Assembly (NCBI GenBank): GCA_023396095.1
Contig: JAEWXG010000012.1
Span: 254,702 to 318,701 of the forward strand
DNA: 64,000 nt
Direction: 5' to 3'
Source: Bacillota bacterium
GTDB lineage: Bacteria; Bacillota; Clostridia; Christensenellales; UBA3700
Shown here: positions 1 through 9,872 of the stretch, piece by piece
Layout: every line of letters starts with the position of its first letter
How positions within the stretch are numbered: position 1 is the first letter of the stretch
Notes under the pieces: model-generated
Told to the model about the DNA's origin: nothing
Database searches by the model: none
Seen by the model: the letters and a program-made list of their open reading frames with translations, nothing else
Position numbers and translations under genes: made by a program

Positions 1-927
1 TTTTAACAAGCTATCTTTGTTCGCCTTTTTGCCTTCTTGGACATCATTTATTGAATATTTTCTAAACAAACTCTTATCGGTTGTAGGGTTAAATATGTTT
101 TGATCTATTCCATTAACAATCCCTCTTACTTTAAAACTTCTTTCTCTTAATATTTTATCAAGCCCATATGAAAAGAATGGATCAAAAATCTCTTTCGCAT
201 ATGTAGGAGACACGGTTGTTACAACATTAGAACACTCAATCGCCCCTTTCATAAAATTCACACAATCCTCATATTCAACCAATCTAATCGTATCTTCTGG
301 TAGCCCTAAAACTTCTCTAATGATTTCTTTCCCATATTTACCTTGAAATTGAATATTGTGAATAGTGAATACAGTCTTTATATCTCTAAAAAATTCATAT
401 CCTCTATACATCGCATCTAAATAAACTGGGACTAAAGCTGTGTGCCAATCATTAGCATGTATAATATCCGGTTTAAAATTGACTGTCGCTAACATGTCAA
501 TTGTTGCTTTGGAAAAAAATGCATATCTTTCTGCATCATCATAGTAACCATATAATCCACCTCTATTAAAATAATATTCATTGTCAAGGAAATAATATGT
601 TACTCCATCCAACTCATATTTAAATATCCCACAATACTGGTAACGCCAAGCCAACGAAACATAGAAGTATCCTTGAAAATTCATAGCGTGTTTTAGGTCA
701 CTGCTAATATCTTTATATAATGGCAAAACCACTCGAACATCTATACCATTTGCAGCAAGCTCCTTTGGTAGTGCTCCAGCAACATCCCCAAGTCCTCCAC
801 TGCGAATGAATGGAGACGCCTCCGATGTAACAATTAATACCTTTTTGGTAGTTAATTCCTCTTTTGCAAGTGCTTTTTTTACTTCTTTCTCCTTAACAGT
901 AGTCTTATTTTCAGTTACTTTTGCCAT
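1..927 (-). CDS. glgA: Glycogen synthase GlgA, N-terminal part (runs off the window)
   Basis: Transfers glucose from ADP-glucose to the end of an alpha-1,4-glucan in the cytoplasm. The first 309 codons are visible and open to the edge. After a charged, Lys/Glu-rich leader of about 28 residues comes the GT5 N-terminal Rossmann domain: VLIVTSEASPF at 30-40, then RSGGLGDVAGALPKEL from residue 42, the place of the KxGGL ADP-glucose motif (Lys is replaced by Arg here), later HANDWHTALVP and FTIHNIQFQGKY. The ATG at 927 follows an AGGAGG-like ribosome site, 12 bases after the glgD stop, so it is the last visible gene of the glgB-C-D-A operon. The C-terminal half lies outside the window. Identity is firm; the Lys to Arg change is conservative and its effect is unknown. 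Confidence 0.95.
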   Translation of the reverse strand, partial: MAKVTENKTTVKEKEVKKALAKEELTTKKVLIVTSEASPFIRSGGLGDVAGALPKELAANGIDVRVVLPLYKDISSDLKHAMNFQGYFYVSLAWRYQYCGIFKYELDGVTYYFLDNEYYFNRGGLYGYYDDAERYAFFSKATIDMLATVNFKPDIIHANDWHTALVPVYLDAMYRGYEFFRDIKTVFTIHNIQFQGKYGKEIIREVLGLPEDTIRLVEYEDCVNFMKGAIECSNVVTTVSPTYAKEIFDPFFSYGLDKILRERSFKVRGIVNGIDQNIFNPTTDKSLFRKYSINDVQEGKKANKDSLLK

Positions 928-939
928 TTTAATTACCTC

Positions 940-2052
940 CTAAACCTCTTTTCCTTTAGCTATAACTACAGGGTATGTCTCATGCCCGGAAATAACTCTA
1001 TCTTCTTTTACTAAAACATCCTTATCTGTTATTGTACAAGATATCTTGCTTCCCTTTTTAACAACAGTATATTCCATAATAATTGAATTTTTAATTTCAA
1101 CACCTTCTTCAACTACAACATTTCTAAATAGAATAGAATTTTCTACAGAACCATTTATTGTACAGCCGTCTGCTATTAATGAATTTTTAACATTACAATT
1201 ATCACCATAAATAACAGGCACTGAGTCTTTAACTTTTGTAAAAATCTTACCGTTTTTAAAAAACAAGTCACTACGATTTTCTTCTTTTAAAAGTTCCATC
1301 GATTTATCGTAATATGTTTTTACCGTGTTTATTACAGCAACATATCCTTTTATTTCTTCTTTGCAAACCTTATATTTATGTATTTCTTTTTGCAAAAGCA
1401 ATTCTTCTAAATCGCTAAACCCTTTTGAATATGCTCCATTAATAATTGCTACTAACAAATCTTTCTTAATAATGTATGTGCTTAGTGAAAGTTCTTGTTT
1501 TTCTTCAGATATACTATTTGAAAATACAACCTCTTTAATTACTCCCTTTTCACTTTTATTTATCACCGCAACTCTATTCCCATTAGTTTTTTCTTTATAA
1601 GTCAGTACCGTAATATCCGCATTGTTTTTGATATGTTTTTGATATATCTCTTCAAAGTTAATATTAGCTACAATATTCCCATTGGTAATTAGCACATACT
1701 CTTCTTTAGCTCTAGATAAGTAATCGATAATGCCTTCCAACGCATCAATTTTACCTTTGTACATTGTTTTCGAGTTATTAGAAACATAAGGAGGGAAAAC
1801 AGCAATCCCACTATTTTTTCTATTTAAATCCCAATCCCTTCCCATTCTTATATGATCCATTAATGACAAATAATTACTCTTCGTAATAATCGCAATTTTT
1901 GTGATTGAGGAATTAACACAATTTGAAAGAGCAAAGTCTATTAATCTATATCTTCCTGCGACAGGGATAGCAGCATCAGCTCTATGGAAAATTAACTCAT
2001 TTAATTTTGCTTCCTGATCATTTGCAAAAATGATACCTAATAAATCATTCAT
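940..2052 (-). CDS. glgD: GlgD, regulatory-type subunit of ADP-glucose pyrophosphorylase
   Basis: A 370-residue paralogue of GlgC that in Bacillota forms mixed oligomers with GlgC and raises its activity. It has the nucleotidyltransferase fold (GRYRLIDFALSNCVNS near residue 33) and a C-terminal left-handed beta-helix rich in I/V-N-S-I hexapeptides. It lacks the GGxGTRL nucleotide loop, which reads ANDQEAKLNEL, as expected for GlgD rather than a second GlgC. Its ATG shares one base with the glgC stop (TAATG), which points to coupled translation, and it has a GGGAGG ribosome site. Family assignment is firm; the activating role is known from other species. Confidence 0.93.
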   Translation of the reverse strand: MNDLLGIIFANDQEAKLNELIFHRADAAIPVAGRYRLIDFALSNCVNSSITKIAIITKSNYLSLMDHIRMGRDWDLNRKNSGIAVFPPYVSNNSKTMYKGKIDALEGIIDYLSRAKEEYVLITNGNIVANINFEEIYQKHIKNNADITVLTYKEKTNGNRVAVINKSEKGVIKEVVFSNSISEEKQELSLSTYIIKKDLLVAIINGAYSKGFSDLEELLLQKEIHKYKVCKEEIKGYVAVINTVKTYYDKSMELLKEENRSDLFFKNGKIFTKVKDSVPVIYGDNCNVKNSLIADGCTINGSVENSILFRNVVVEEGVEIKNSIIMEYTVVKKGSKISCTITDKDVLVKEDRVISGHETYPVVIAKGKEV

Positions 2053-3269
2053 TATACATCCTCCCTATCAAACACTTCATTTTGATTAATAACTGTGTTG
2101 TTTGGAACAACCGATTTTGGTCCTACTACAGCAATTTTCCATTCACCATCTAAAGGAACATTCTGCTCTGCTCCAATTTTTACATTGTTGCCAATTTGCG
2201 CCTCAGCTCCAATTATTGCATACTCGATAATTGAACCACTCTTTATTACAGCACCAGGCATAATAACAGAATTTTTAATAATTGTATCTTTTTCAATTTT
2301 TACGGAACTTGAAATAATAGAATTTTCAACAATTCCCTCTATCAAACAACCTTCTGTAATAATTGATTTTTTAATTAATGCTTTAGCCCCAACATATTGT
2401 GGTGGAAACGCTAAATTTCTTGCGTAAATTTTCCATGTATTATCATTTAAATTAATTGAGTTTGGATCATCAGCTTTTGCTTCTAGTATGTCCATATTTG
2501 CTTGCCATAGACTTGAAATCGTTCCTACATCTTTCCAATACCCTTCAAATTCATACGCAAACATTCTTTCGTTATTATTCAACATATTTGGAATAATATT
2601 CTTTCCAAAATCGTTTTCAGAATTCTTATTGTTTTCATCATCAATTAAATATGCCTTGAGTTTATCCCAGGAAAAAATATATATTCCCATTGAAGCTTTT
2701 GTTGACTTAGGTTTTTTAGGCTTTTCTTCAAATTCTACAATTTTCATATTTTTATCAGTATTCATAATACCGAATCTTGATGCTTCTTCTAGCGAAACAT
2801 TAATAACAGCAATTGTACAATCGGACTTATTTTGTATATGATAATTAAGCATTTTATCATAATTCATCTTATAAACATGGTCACCTGACAAAATCAACAC
2901 ATATTTAGGAGCAAATCTTTCTATAAATCCTATATTTTGATAAATTGCATTTGCTGTTCCTTTATACCATTCACCAGTTTTCCCTCTAACATACGGCGGC
3001 AAAACAAAAACTCCACCATTCAATCTATCTAAATCCCAAGGTTGGCCATTCCCTATATATTGATTTAATTCAAATGGTTGATACTGTGTCAAAACACCTA
3101 TTGTATCTATCCCTGAATTAATACAATTTGATAATGGAAAATCGATAATTCTATACTTCCCACCAAAAGGTACTGCTGGTTTAGCTACATTTTTGGTCAA
3201 AGATAACAACCTGGTACCTTGTCCTCCAGCTAGCAACATTGCCACACAATCTTTACTTGTCAAACTCAT
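2052..3269 (-). CDS. glgC: Glucose-1-phosphate adenylyltransferase GlgC
   Basis: Catalyses ATP + glucose-1-P to ADP-glucose + PPi, the committed step of glycogen synthesis. The 405-residue protein carries the nucleotide loop GGQGTRL at residues 15-21, then [19 protein letters not shown], the LSGDHVYKM metal/sugar segment, FEEKP, and a C-terminal beta-helix. I chose the ATG at 3269 because AGAGGGGG lies just upstream and the family starts close before the AGGQGTR loop; a TTG at 3305 would add 12 residues and overlap glgB. Together with GlgD it should form the Bacillota-type heteromeric enzyme. Confidence 0.95.
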   Translation of the reverse strand: MSLTSKDCVAMLLAGGQGTRLLSLTKNVAKPAVPFGGKYRIIDFPLSNCINSGIDTIGVLTQYQPFELNQYIGNGQPWDLDRLNGGVFVLPPYVRGKTGEWYKGTANAIYQNIGFIERFAPKYVLILSGDHVYKMNYDKMLNYHIQNKSDCTIAVINVSLEEASRFGIMNTDKNMKIVEFEEKPKKPKSTKASMGIYIFSWDKLKAYLIDDENNKNSENDFGKNIIPNMLNNNERMFAYEFEGYWKDVGTISSLWQANMDILEAKADDPNSINLNDNTWKIYARNLAFPPQYVGAKALIKKSIITEGCLIEGIVENSIISSSVKIEKDTIIKNSVIMPGAVIKSGSIIEYAIIGAEAQIGNNVKIGAEQNVPLDGEWKIAVVGPKSVVPNNTVINQNEVFDREDV

Positions 3270-3289
3270 ATTCCCCCTCTCTACGATGC

Positions 3290-5173
3290 CTATTTGGCAT
3301 TGCAATTTATATACATAACACTATTGGCAGGTATATCTATCTCGATGTGATATGGCAAATTATGCATTCCACCATCAACAGCATCAAATTTTAGAACTCC
3401 CTTTGTAGTTCCACCATATTTAACATCATTTGAATTCAATATTGTTTTATAGGTTTTCTTCTCTGGAACTCCCATACAATATCCCTCTCTAGTAATTGGT
3501 GAAAAATTAATGATGCAAATAATGTAACTCTTATCTTTTGCGTATCTTGCAAACGAAATTATATTTTGAGTATTATCATCCACAACAATCCACTTAAACC
3601 CATCATAACTATCATCCAACTGCCATAAAGGTTTTTTCTTAACATAGATTTTATTTAAATCTTTAACAAAATTTTGTATGTTTTTATGTGATGGGTATTT
3701 TAATAAAAACCAATCAAGTTCCTTTTTATTATCCCATTCAATAAACTGTCCGAACTCATTACCCATAAACATTAATTTCTTTCCTGGGTGTCCGTACATA
3801 TATCCATACAAAGCTTTCAAAGAAGCAAACTTTTCTGAATAATCTCCTTGCATTTTATCAACCATTGATTTTTTACCGTGAACAACTTCATCGTGTGAAA
3901 ATGGTAAAATGTAATTTTCTGAAAATGCATATGTAATTGAAAAAGTTATATTGTTGTGCATATCTTTTCTAAAAAATGGATTTGCACTAGCATATGACAA
4001 AATATCGTTCATCCAACCCATATTCCATTTATAGTTAAATCCAAGTCCACCATCATAAGCAGGCTTCGTCACTAACGGAAAAGCTGTTGATTCTTCTGCT
4101 ATCATGATTGCACCCTTGTGCTTTTTCAAAATAACCGTATTAAGCTGCTTTAAAAAATCTATGGCATCAAGATCATAATTGCCTCCATCTTTATTTCTTC
4201 TCCATTCCCCATCTTTCCTTGCGTAATCTAAATAAAGCATGCTTGCAACCGCATCTATTCTTAAACCATCGATATGATATTCTTGTATCCAAAAATTAGC
4301 TGAAGAAATTAAAAATGATTTAACTTCTTTCCTTGAATAATCAAAAACTCTCGTTCCCCATTCTTTATGTTCAGACTTTAATGGATCTTCATACTCATAT
4401 AGTGGTTCACCATCAAATTCGTAGAGACCATGCTCATCTTTTGGAAAATGAGCAAAAACTAAATCCAATATAACGCCTATATTGTTTTTATGACATAAAT
4501 CAACAAAATATTTAAAATCATGCGGAGTTCCATATCTAGAAGTTGGGGCAAAGAATCCTGTTACTTGATATCCCCAAGAACCTTCAAAAGGAAATTCTGT
4601 TATAGGTAAAACTTCAACATGAGTATAATTCATTTTTTTAGCATATTGAACAAATGCCTCTGCTGTACTCCTATAGCTAAAGAAATTCCCATCGCGATAT
4701 CTCTTCCAAGATCCTAAATGCATTTCATATATATTCATTGGTTGCTTTACCGTATTGATTTTTCTCCTCTTTTTAAGCCATTCATCATCGCCCCATTCAT
4801 ATCCATCAATATCATAGAGTTTTGAAGCATTAGCCGGTGCAGTTTCTGCATGTAAAGCATATGGATCTGATTTCAAAACGATTTTTCCAGATCTTGACTC
4901 TACGCTATACTTGTATATGTCATACACTTTTAACCCAGGAATAAACGCTTCAAATATTCCATTTGAAACTAACTCCATTGGATTAACTTGTCTATCCCAA
5001 TTGTTAAAATTTCCAACCACCGAAACTGACTTCGCCCTTGGCGCCCAAAGTCTAAAAAGCCACCCTTCAACACCTTCTCTAACATACTTTTTAGGTGAAA
5101 ATAACTTGTATGATTCATCATTTGTACCTTCATGAAATAAATATGCCGGTAAATCAATTATACTGTCTTTCAA
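3290..5173 (-). CDS. glgB: 1,4-alpha-glucan branching enzyme GlgB (TTG start)
   Basis: Cuts alpha-1,4-glucan and re-attaches the piece as an alpha-1,6 branch. In order it shows an N-terminal CBM48/E-set domain ([20 protein letters not shown] near 40-59), the GH13 barrel with the nucleophile in DGLRIDAV (Asp307), the acid/base in AEEST (Glu360) and the HDEVVHGK motif, then a C-terminal beta domain. 627 residues is normal for a Bacillota GlgB. The start is TTG at 5173: AGGAGA lies 7 bases upstream and no ATG is better placed. It is the first gene of the glycogen operon, just downstream of the promoter at 5207-5235. Confidence 0.95.
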   Translation of the reverse strand: MKDSIIDLPAYLFHEGTNDESYKLFSPKKYVREGVEGWLFRLWAPRAKSVSVVGNFNNWDRQVNPMELVSNGIFEAFIPGLKVYDIYKYSVESRSGKIVLKSDPYALHAETAPANASKLYDIDGYEWGDDEWLKKRRKINTVKQPMNIYEMHLGSWKRYRDGNFFSYRSTAEAFVQYAKKMNYTHVEVLPITEFPFEGSWGYQVTGFFAPTSRYGTPHDFKYFVDLCHKNNIGVILDLVFAHFPKDEHGLYEFDGEPLYEYEDPLKSEHKEWGTRVFDYSRKEVKSFLISSANFWIQEYHIDGLRIDAVASMLYLDYARKDGEWRRNKDGGNYDLDAIDFLKQLNTVILKKHKGAIMIAEESTAFPLVTKPAYDGGLGFNYKWNMGWMNDILSYASANPFFRKDMHNNITFSITYAFSENYILPFSHDEVVHGKKSMVDKMQGDYSEKFASLKALYGYMYGHPGKKLMFMGNEFGQFIEWDNKKELDWFLLKYPSHKNIQNFVKDLNKIYVKKKPLWQLDDSYDGFKWIVVDDNTQNIISFARYAKDKSYIICIINFSPITREGYCMGVPEKKTYKTILNSNDVKYGGTTKGVLKFDAVDGGMHNLPYHIEIDIPANSVMYINCNAK

Positions 5174-5206
5174 TGTTTTGTCTCCTATCTAAATAAACTT
5201 AACTTG

Positions 5207-5235
5207 ATTATAGCATGCGCGATAATATAGTACAA
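5207..5235 (-). promoter_or_regulatory. Extended -10 promoter of the glycogen operon
   Basis: On the minus strand TATAAT at 5212-5207 is preceded by TGC (an extended -10, TGnTATAAT), with TTGTAC 17 bases further upstream at 5235-5230. It lies about 34 bases before the glgB TTG. The weak -35 with an extended -10 is a common housekeeping-sigma arrangement. Confidence 0.7.
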
Positions 5236-5647
5236 TATACACGCATTATCAATGCAGCCTTTGCTCACTTACTTTACGATGAATATTTTCTCAAATTTTG
5301 TGGTATTTTTCCATTTTTTATTCTTTTTTTGTTGATAATCTACAAGAATTTTATTTTCTAAAATTTTATCATCTGTTTTTTAAAGATTTCTACTTAAACC
5401 GTTTTCTCATAAGACATCCGTGATATGAGAAGTTATATGCAAAAACTTATTAAACTTATCATTAAACTTCTTTTTTGTAGTTGTATTTATTGTTTTCATA
5501 CAGATAATATCAAACAAATCAATATTTATCCTAAAAGAACTATTGTATCATCGCTGTTAAACTAAATACGCCAAGCTTTTGTCTTACTCATACAACAAAA
5601 CATGGCACAATCAAGATAATAAGCGTTTTGGAGTTTTTTATCTTTTT
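5236..5647. other. Intergenic region between argF and the glycogen promoter, with one inverted repeat
   Basis: About 410 AT-rich bases with no plausible gene. The only clear structure is an 8-base inverted repeat, TTCTCATA at 5404-5411 and TATGAGAA at 5424-5431, with a 12-base centre. It has no T-run after it, so it is not a convincing terminator; it sits about 170-200 bases upstream of the glycogen -35 and could be a regulator site. I found no strong terminator after argF. Confidence 0.45.
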
Positions 5648-6556
5648 CTATTTATTGGCTAACAATTTAACCATTACCGCCTTTTGAGCGTGCAATCTAT
5701 TCTCCGCTTCATCCATAATACAATCTGCAAATTTTTCAAAAACTTCTTCTGTTATTTCTTCGCCCTTATGTGCTGGCAAACAGTGCAATACTATTGCATC
5801 TTTGTTAGCTATTTTTAGTAGCTCCTGGCCTATGGTAAACCCTTTAAAATCTTTCTTTCTTTTTTCCTGCTCTGCTTCTTGTCCCATTGATGCCCAAACA
5901 TCAGTAAAAATTACATCTGCATTCTTAACAGCTTCTTTTGGATTATTTGTTATTGAAAATAACCCATTATTATTTAATCTCTCAACTAGTCGCATATCTG
6001 GCTTATATTCATCCGGGCAGGCAATTGCAATGGAAACATTCAATTTTAAAGCTCCCGCTATAATGGAGTTTGCCATATTGTTACCATCCCCAATATAACA
6101 AAATTTTAAATTATCAAAACTGCCTTTTTTTTCTCTTATCGTCATAAAATCAGCAAGAACTTGGCACGGATGTGAATAATCAGTTAACCCATTAATAATT
6201 GGAATTGATCCATATTTAGCAAGATCTTCAACGTCGTCTTGCTTGTATGTTCTAATCATTATTCCATCTAAATATCTTGACAAAACTCGTGCAGTATCTT
6301 TTATGCTTTCACCTCTCCCTAACTGGATGTCTCTCTCTGATAAAAATATAGCATTCCCTCCAAGTTCATACATTCCTACCTCAAATGAAACACGTGTTCT
6401 TGTCGAAGACTTACTAAAAATCATCCCTAAAGTTTTCCCGTTCAAGAGATGGTGTTCTATCCCATGTTTTTTTTCGTATTTTAATTGGTCCGCTAAATCT
6501 AAAATATCTATTATCTCTTGTTTACTTAAATCTTCCATTTTCAATAAATGTTCCAT
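5648..6556 (-). CDS. argF: Ornithine carbamoyltransferase ArgF
   Basis: Joins carbamoyl phosphate and ornithine to give citrulline. The 302-residue protein has the carbamoyl-phosphate loop STRTR at 51-55, HPCQ at 129-132, the ornithine-side motif DVWASMG at 219-225 and HCLPAH at 258-263, so it is an ornithine enzyme, not an aspartate one. The ATG at 6556 is preceded by AAGGAGA; an in-frame TTG at 6577 would place that ribosome site inside the coding region. It is the last gene of the arginine operon, 56 bases after argD. Its place with biosynthetic genes argues for the anabolic role. Confidence 0.96.
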   Translation of the reverse strand: MEHLLKMEDLSKQEIIDILDLADQLKYEKKHGIEHHLLNGKTLGMIFSKSSTRTRVSFEVGMYELGGNAIFLSERDIQLGRGESIKDTARVLSRYLDGIMIRTYKQDDVEDLAKYGSIPIINGLTDYSHPCQVLADFMTIREKKGSFDNLKFCYIGDGNNMANSIIAGALKLNVSIAIACPDEYKPDMRLVERLNNNGLFSITNNPKEAVKNADVIFTDVWASMGQEAEQEKRKKDFKGFTIGQELLKIANKDAIVLHCLPAHKGEEITEEVFEKFADCIMDEAENRLHAQKAVMVKLLANK

Positions 6557-6612
6557 TACTCTTCTCCTTACCTGCAATACTTACAATTTTCTTCTTATTT
6601 TATAATTCTATA

Positions 6613-7764
6613 TTAATTTTCAATAGCTTCCTTTAATATGCTAAGTCCAGCATCTATTTGCTTTTTTTCAATATTTAACGGCGGCAACAACCTAATTTTT
6701 TCCTTAGCAGTTAAAACCAAAAGCCCTTTTTTCATACAGCCTGTCACAACTTCTTGCGCTTTTTTAGTCTCTAATTGGATCCCTATCATTAGGCCAAGTC
6801 CCGTAACAGCCTTAACACCTTTTATTGCCTCTATATTTTCCTTAAGATATTTACCCTTTTCTACTACTGCGCTCAAAAACGATGCTTTGTTTATTTCTCC
6901 TAAAACAACTTTTGCAGCAGACGATGATATAGGATTACCTCCAAACGTTGAGCCATGCGATGAATAAGTAAATGTGTTCTCTGCTTTTTCTCCTATTAAG
7001 CAAGCTCCAATGGGCATTCCACCACCTAATCCTTTAGCTAAAGTAACTATATCAGGTTTTATATTAAAGTGCTCTAAACATAATACTTTACCTGTTCTTC
7101 CTATGCCAGTTTGAACTTCGTCATCTACAATTAACACGTCGTTTTCTTTGGCGAATTTTACAAGTCTAGCTAAAAAATCTTTATTGATAGGAACAACACC
7201 ACCTTCCCCTTGCACAAGTTCAATGAATATCCCGCCAACGTTTTTAAAAGTTGAAAAATCAACATCTTCGCCAATATATTCAACTTCTTGCATGAACGGA
7301 TTAAAATCTTTATGAAATATCTCTTGCCCTGTTAGCGTAAGCGTTGCCATCGTTCTTCCGTGAAACGAATTTTGCAGCGAAAGTATTTTTGTTTTTCCAT
7401 CATTTTTATCAGAATGGTATTTGCGCACTAACTTAAAAGCGCATTCGTTTGCTTCAGCTCCAGAATTTGCCAAGAACACTTTTTTATAATTTGTCGCTTC
7501 ACATAAATGCTTTGCTAATTCTATTGAAGGCTCATTGTAATATATATTTGAAGTATGTTGCACTTTATTGAACTGTTTTACTATAGCGTTTAATATTTGA
7601 CTAGGGGCATACCCTAAGGAATTAACACCTATTCCGCTAGTAAAGTCTATATACGTCTTCCCTTTGTCGTCTATCGCGCAGGCACCTTTTCCTTGAACAA
7701 TCACAACATTTTGTCTTTTATATGTTTGAGCCATATATTCTTTTTCTAACAATATGTAATCCAT
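6613..7764 (-). CDS. argD: Acetylornithine aminotransferase ArgD
   Basis: PLP enzyme that converts N-acetylglutamate semialdehyde to N-acetylornithine using glutamate. It is a class III aminotransferase of 383 residues: the SGAEANE phosphate loop near 101-107, FHGRT near 134-138, the cofactor aspartate in DDEVQTGIGRTG (214-225), and the Schiff-base lysine Lys244 in LAKGLGGG. The ATG at 7764 fits AGAGGA at 7 bases; a GTG two codons earlier is less well spaced. It lies 13 bases after argB. Substrate is inferred from the operon, since the family also contains succinylornithine and GABA enzymes. Confidence 0.95.
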   Translation of the reverse strand: MDYILLEKEYMAQTYKRQNVVIVQGKGACAIDDKGKTYIDFTSGIGVNSLGYAPSQILNAIVKQFNKVQHTSNIYYNEPSIELAKHLCEATNYKKVFLANSGAEANECAFKLVRKYHSDKNDGKTKILSLQNSFHGRTMATLTLTGQEIFHKDFNPFMQEVEYIGEDVDFSTFKNVGGIFIELVQGEGGVVPINKDFLARLVKFAKENDVLIVDDEVQTGIGRTGKVLCLEHFNIKPDIVTLAKGLGGGMPIGACLIGEKAENTFTYSSHGSTFGGNPISSSAAKVVLGEINKASFLSAVVEKGKYLKENIEAIKGVKAVTGLGLMIGIQLETKKAQEVVTGCMKKGLLVLTAKEKIRLLPPLNIEKKQIDAGLSILKEAIEN

Positions 7765-7777
7765 TCCCACTTCCTCT

Positions 7778-8641
7778 CTATTTTACGAACATAGTCCCTA
7801 TTCCAGATGATGTTAACATTTCAAGCAAAATTGAATGCTTAATCCTTCCATCTATGATGATAGCCTGCCCTACTCCGTTGCGTATCGCCTCCACACAACA
7901 ATCAATTTTAGGAATCATACCTTTTGTTATTGTTCCTTTTTGAGTTAATACCTTAACTTTTGAAATAGGCAAACTAGGAATTAAAGTGCTTTCATCTTTT
8001 GGATCTTCTAATACGCCTGCAACATCCGTTAATAAAAGAAGATTCTCTGCCTTTAAAGCTGTTGCTATTTTACTTGCCGCTATGTCAGCGTTAATATTTA
8101 ATATAGTTCCGTCATCGTTATTTGTAACTGTTGAAATTATAGGAATATAACCATTATCTAATAAATCTTTTAGAACTTTAGAATTTACTTCTTCTATTTC
8201 TCCAACAAACCCATATTTGCCATCATCTTTGATTTTTGCCTTAAGTAATTTGCCATCGACGCCACTAATTCCAAGCGCATTTCCACCATGAATTTGCACA
8301 GCACTTACTAACTCTTTATTAAGTTTCCCAGAAAGCACCATTTGTACAACTTCTGCTGTTATACTATCTGTATAACGTAAACCATCAATAAATGTAGATT
8401 GATGATTAATTCTTTTTAAAGCAGTCTCTATTTCCGGACCGCCTCCGTGCACTACTACAACCTTTACACCTACTGTTGTTAACAAAACTATATCTTGCAT
8501 AACTGCACTTTTTAGTTCTTGATTTGTCATAGCATTGCCGCCATACTTTATAACAACAATCTTATTATTGTATTTTTGAATGTATGGCAAGGCGTCCACT
8601 AAAATTTTTACACGTTCATGATTATTAATAATTTCTTTCAT
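7778..8641 (-). CDS. argB: N-acetylglutamate kinase ArgB, probably arginine-sensitive
   Basis: Phosphorylates N-acetylglutamate on its gamma-carboxylate. The amino acid kinase fold is shown by KYGGNAM at 32-38, VHGGGPEI near 64-71 and the C-terminal KMIPKIDCCVEAI region. About 27 residues precede the first strand; such an N-terminal helix is found in the hexameric, arginine-inhibited kinases and is absent from the arginine-insensitive E. coli type. This suggests feedback control here. The start codon shares one base with the argJ stop (TAATG). Confidence 0.95.
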   Translation of the reverse strand: MKEIINNHERVKILVDALPYIQKYNNKIVVIKYGGNAMTNQELKSAVMQDIVLLTTVGVKVVVVHGGGPEIETALKRINHQSTFIDGLRYTDSITAEVVQMVLSGKLNKELVSAVQIHGGNALGISGVDGKLLKAKIKDDGKYGFVGEIEEVNSKVLKDLLDNGYIPIISTVTNNDDGTILNINADIAASKIATALKAENLLLLTDVAGVLEDPKDESTLIPSLPISKVKVLTQKGTITKGMIPKIDCCVEAIRNGVGQAIIIDGRIKHSILLEMLTSSGIGTMFVK

Positions 8642-9861
8642 TAGGTTCTATACTCCGCATTAATTTTTACATAGTCATAAGTCAAATCGCACCCCCACGC
8701 AGTTGCCATATTCTTTCCACTGTTAAGATCAACTATTATACATATTTCTTTTTCCAGTAATATCTGTTTTGCTTCATCTTCCGAAAAAGGAATGCCAACT
8801 CCTTTTTGACACACTGTAATTTCACCAGCTTTCGATTTAAATGCTACAGACATATTTGCAACGTCAAAATCCGCTTGAGCGTTACCAACTGCACAAAGAA
8901 CTCTCCCCCAATTTGCATCGGCGGCAAACATTGCAGCTTTCAATAGATTTGAGGAAACTACTTCGGAGGCAATTGCTTTTGCAGCTAAAATAGATGGTGC
9001 CTGTAAACACTTACACTCAATCAATTTTGTTGCTCCCTCTCCATCGCCAGCTATAAGTTTTGCGATAGTTGAAAGTACTTCTTTAAACAACCCTGCAACC
9101 TCAAAGTATTTATCATCAATTTTGTTTATCTCTTTATTGCCAGCCAAACAAGAACTCATTATAACCAACATGTCATTAGTTGATGTGTCGCCATCAATAT
9201 TAATCATATTTAACGTATCTTCATTTACATCCTTAATTAAATATTTCATGACCTCAGGAGTTATATTGATATCAGTTGTAACAAAACATAGAAGTGTTGC
9301 CATATTTACATTAATCATTCCACTACCTTTAGCAACGGCCCCTATATGACATTTCACACCATCTAATTCAAATTCTATAGCCACTTCTTTTTTTATTGTG
9401 TCAGTAGTCATAATAGACTGTGCAAATTTATCACTGCCATCTTTTGATAAGCCGTTAACTAATTCTGGCATTGCCTTCTCAATTACATCAGTATCAAGAT
9501 TTTGCCCTATAACTCCAGTTGAAGCCACTATGACGTCCTTCTTATCTATTTTCAATGATTTTGCTACAAACTCACACATTAAATTTGCCTTTTCTATTCC
9601 GTCAACATTGCAAGTATTAGCGTTACCGCTATTAACTATAATTGCTTTTGCCTTATCATCTTGTAAATTCTCTTTTGTAACTATTAAAGGTGCCCCTTTA
9701 ACTTTATTTTTTGTATATACCGCAGCAGCCACGCATTCTTTCTCACAATATATTAACCCTACATCTAACTTGTTCTTATTTTTGCGAATCCCTGCATGTA
9801 CTCCGTTACTTTTAAATCCTTTTGATGAAGATATTCCACCTTCTATTTCAATATATTTCAT
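8641..9861 (-). CDS. argJ: Glutamate N-acetyltransferase / ornithine acetyltransferase ArgJ
   Basis: Moves the acetyl group from N-acetylornithine to glutamate, recycling it; some members also use acetyl-CoA. The 406-residue precursor is expected to cut itself before Thr189 in the KGSGMINVNMATLL segment (178-191) to give two chains, the Thr being the nucleophile. The ATG at 9861 follows GAGGTGACAAA; the longer reading from 9897 includes that ribosome site. With argJ present and no argA or argE in the operon, arginine is made by the acetyl cycle. Whether it is mono- or bifunctional cannot be told from sequence. Confidence 0.95.
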   Translation of the reverse strand: MKYIEIEGGISSSKGFKSNGVHAGIRKNKNKLDVGLIYCEKECVAAAVYTKNKVKGAPLIVTKENLQDDKAKAIIVNSGNANTCNVDGIEKANLMCEFVAKSLKIDKKDVIVASTGVIGQNLDTDVIEKAMPELVNGLSKDGSDKFAQSIMTTDTIKKEVAIEFELDGVKCHIGAVAKGSGMINVNMATLLCFVTTDINITPEVMKYLIKDVNEDTLNMINIDGDTSTNDMLVIMSSCLAGNKEINKIDDKYFEVAGLFKEVLSTIAKLIAGDGEGATKLIECKCLQAPSILAAKAIASEVVSSNLLKAAMFAADANWGRVLCAVGNAQADFDVANMSVAFKSKAGEITVCQKGVGIPFSEDEAKQILLEKEICIIVDLNSGKNMATAWGCDLTYDYVKINAEYRT

Positions 9862-9872
9862 TTTGTCACCTC

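Noticed and set aside
2052..3305. Longer starts for glgC (3305), argF (6577), argJ (9897), argG (13548) and rpsH (22641)
   Set aside because: In each case the shorter start has a clear ribosome site and the family N-terminus, and the longer reading would translate that site or upstream control sequence.
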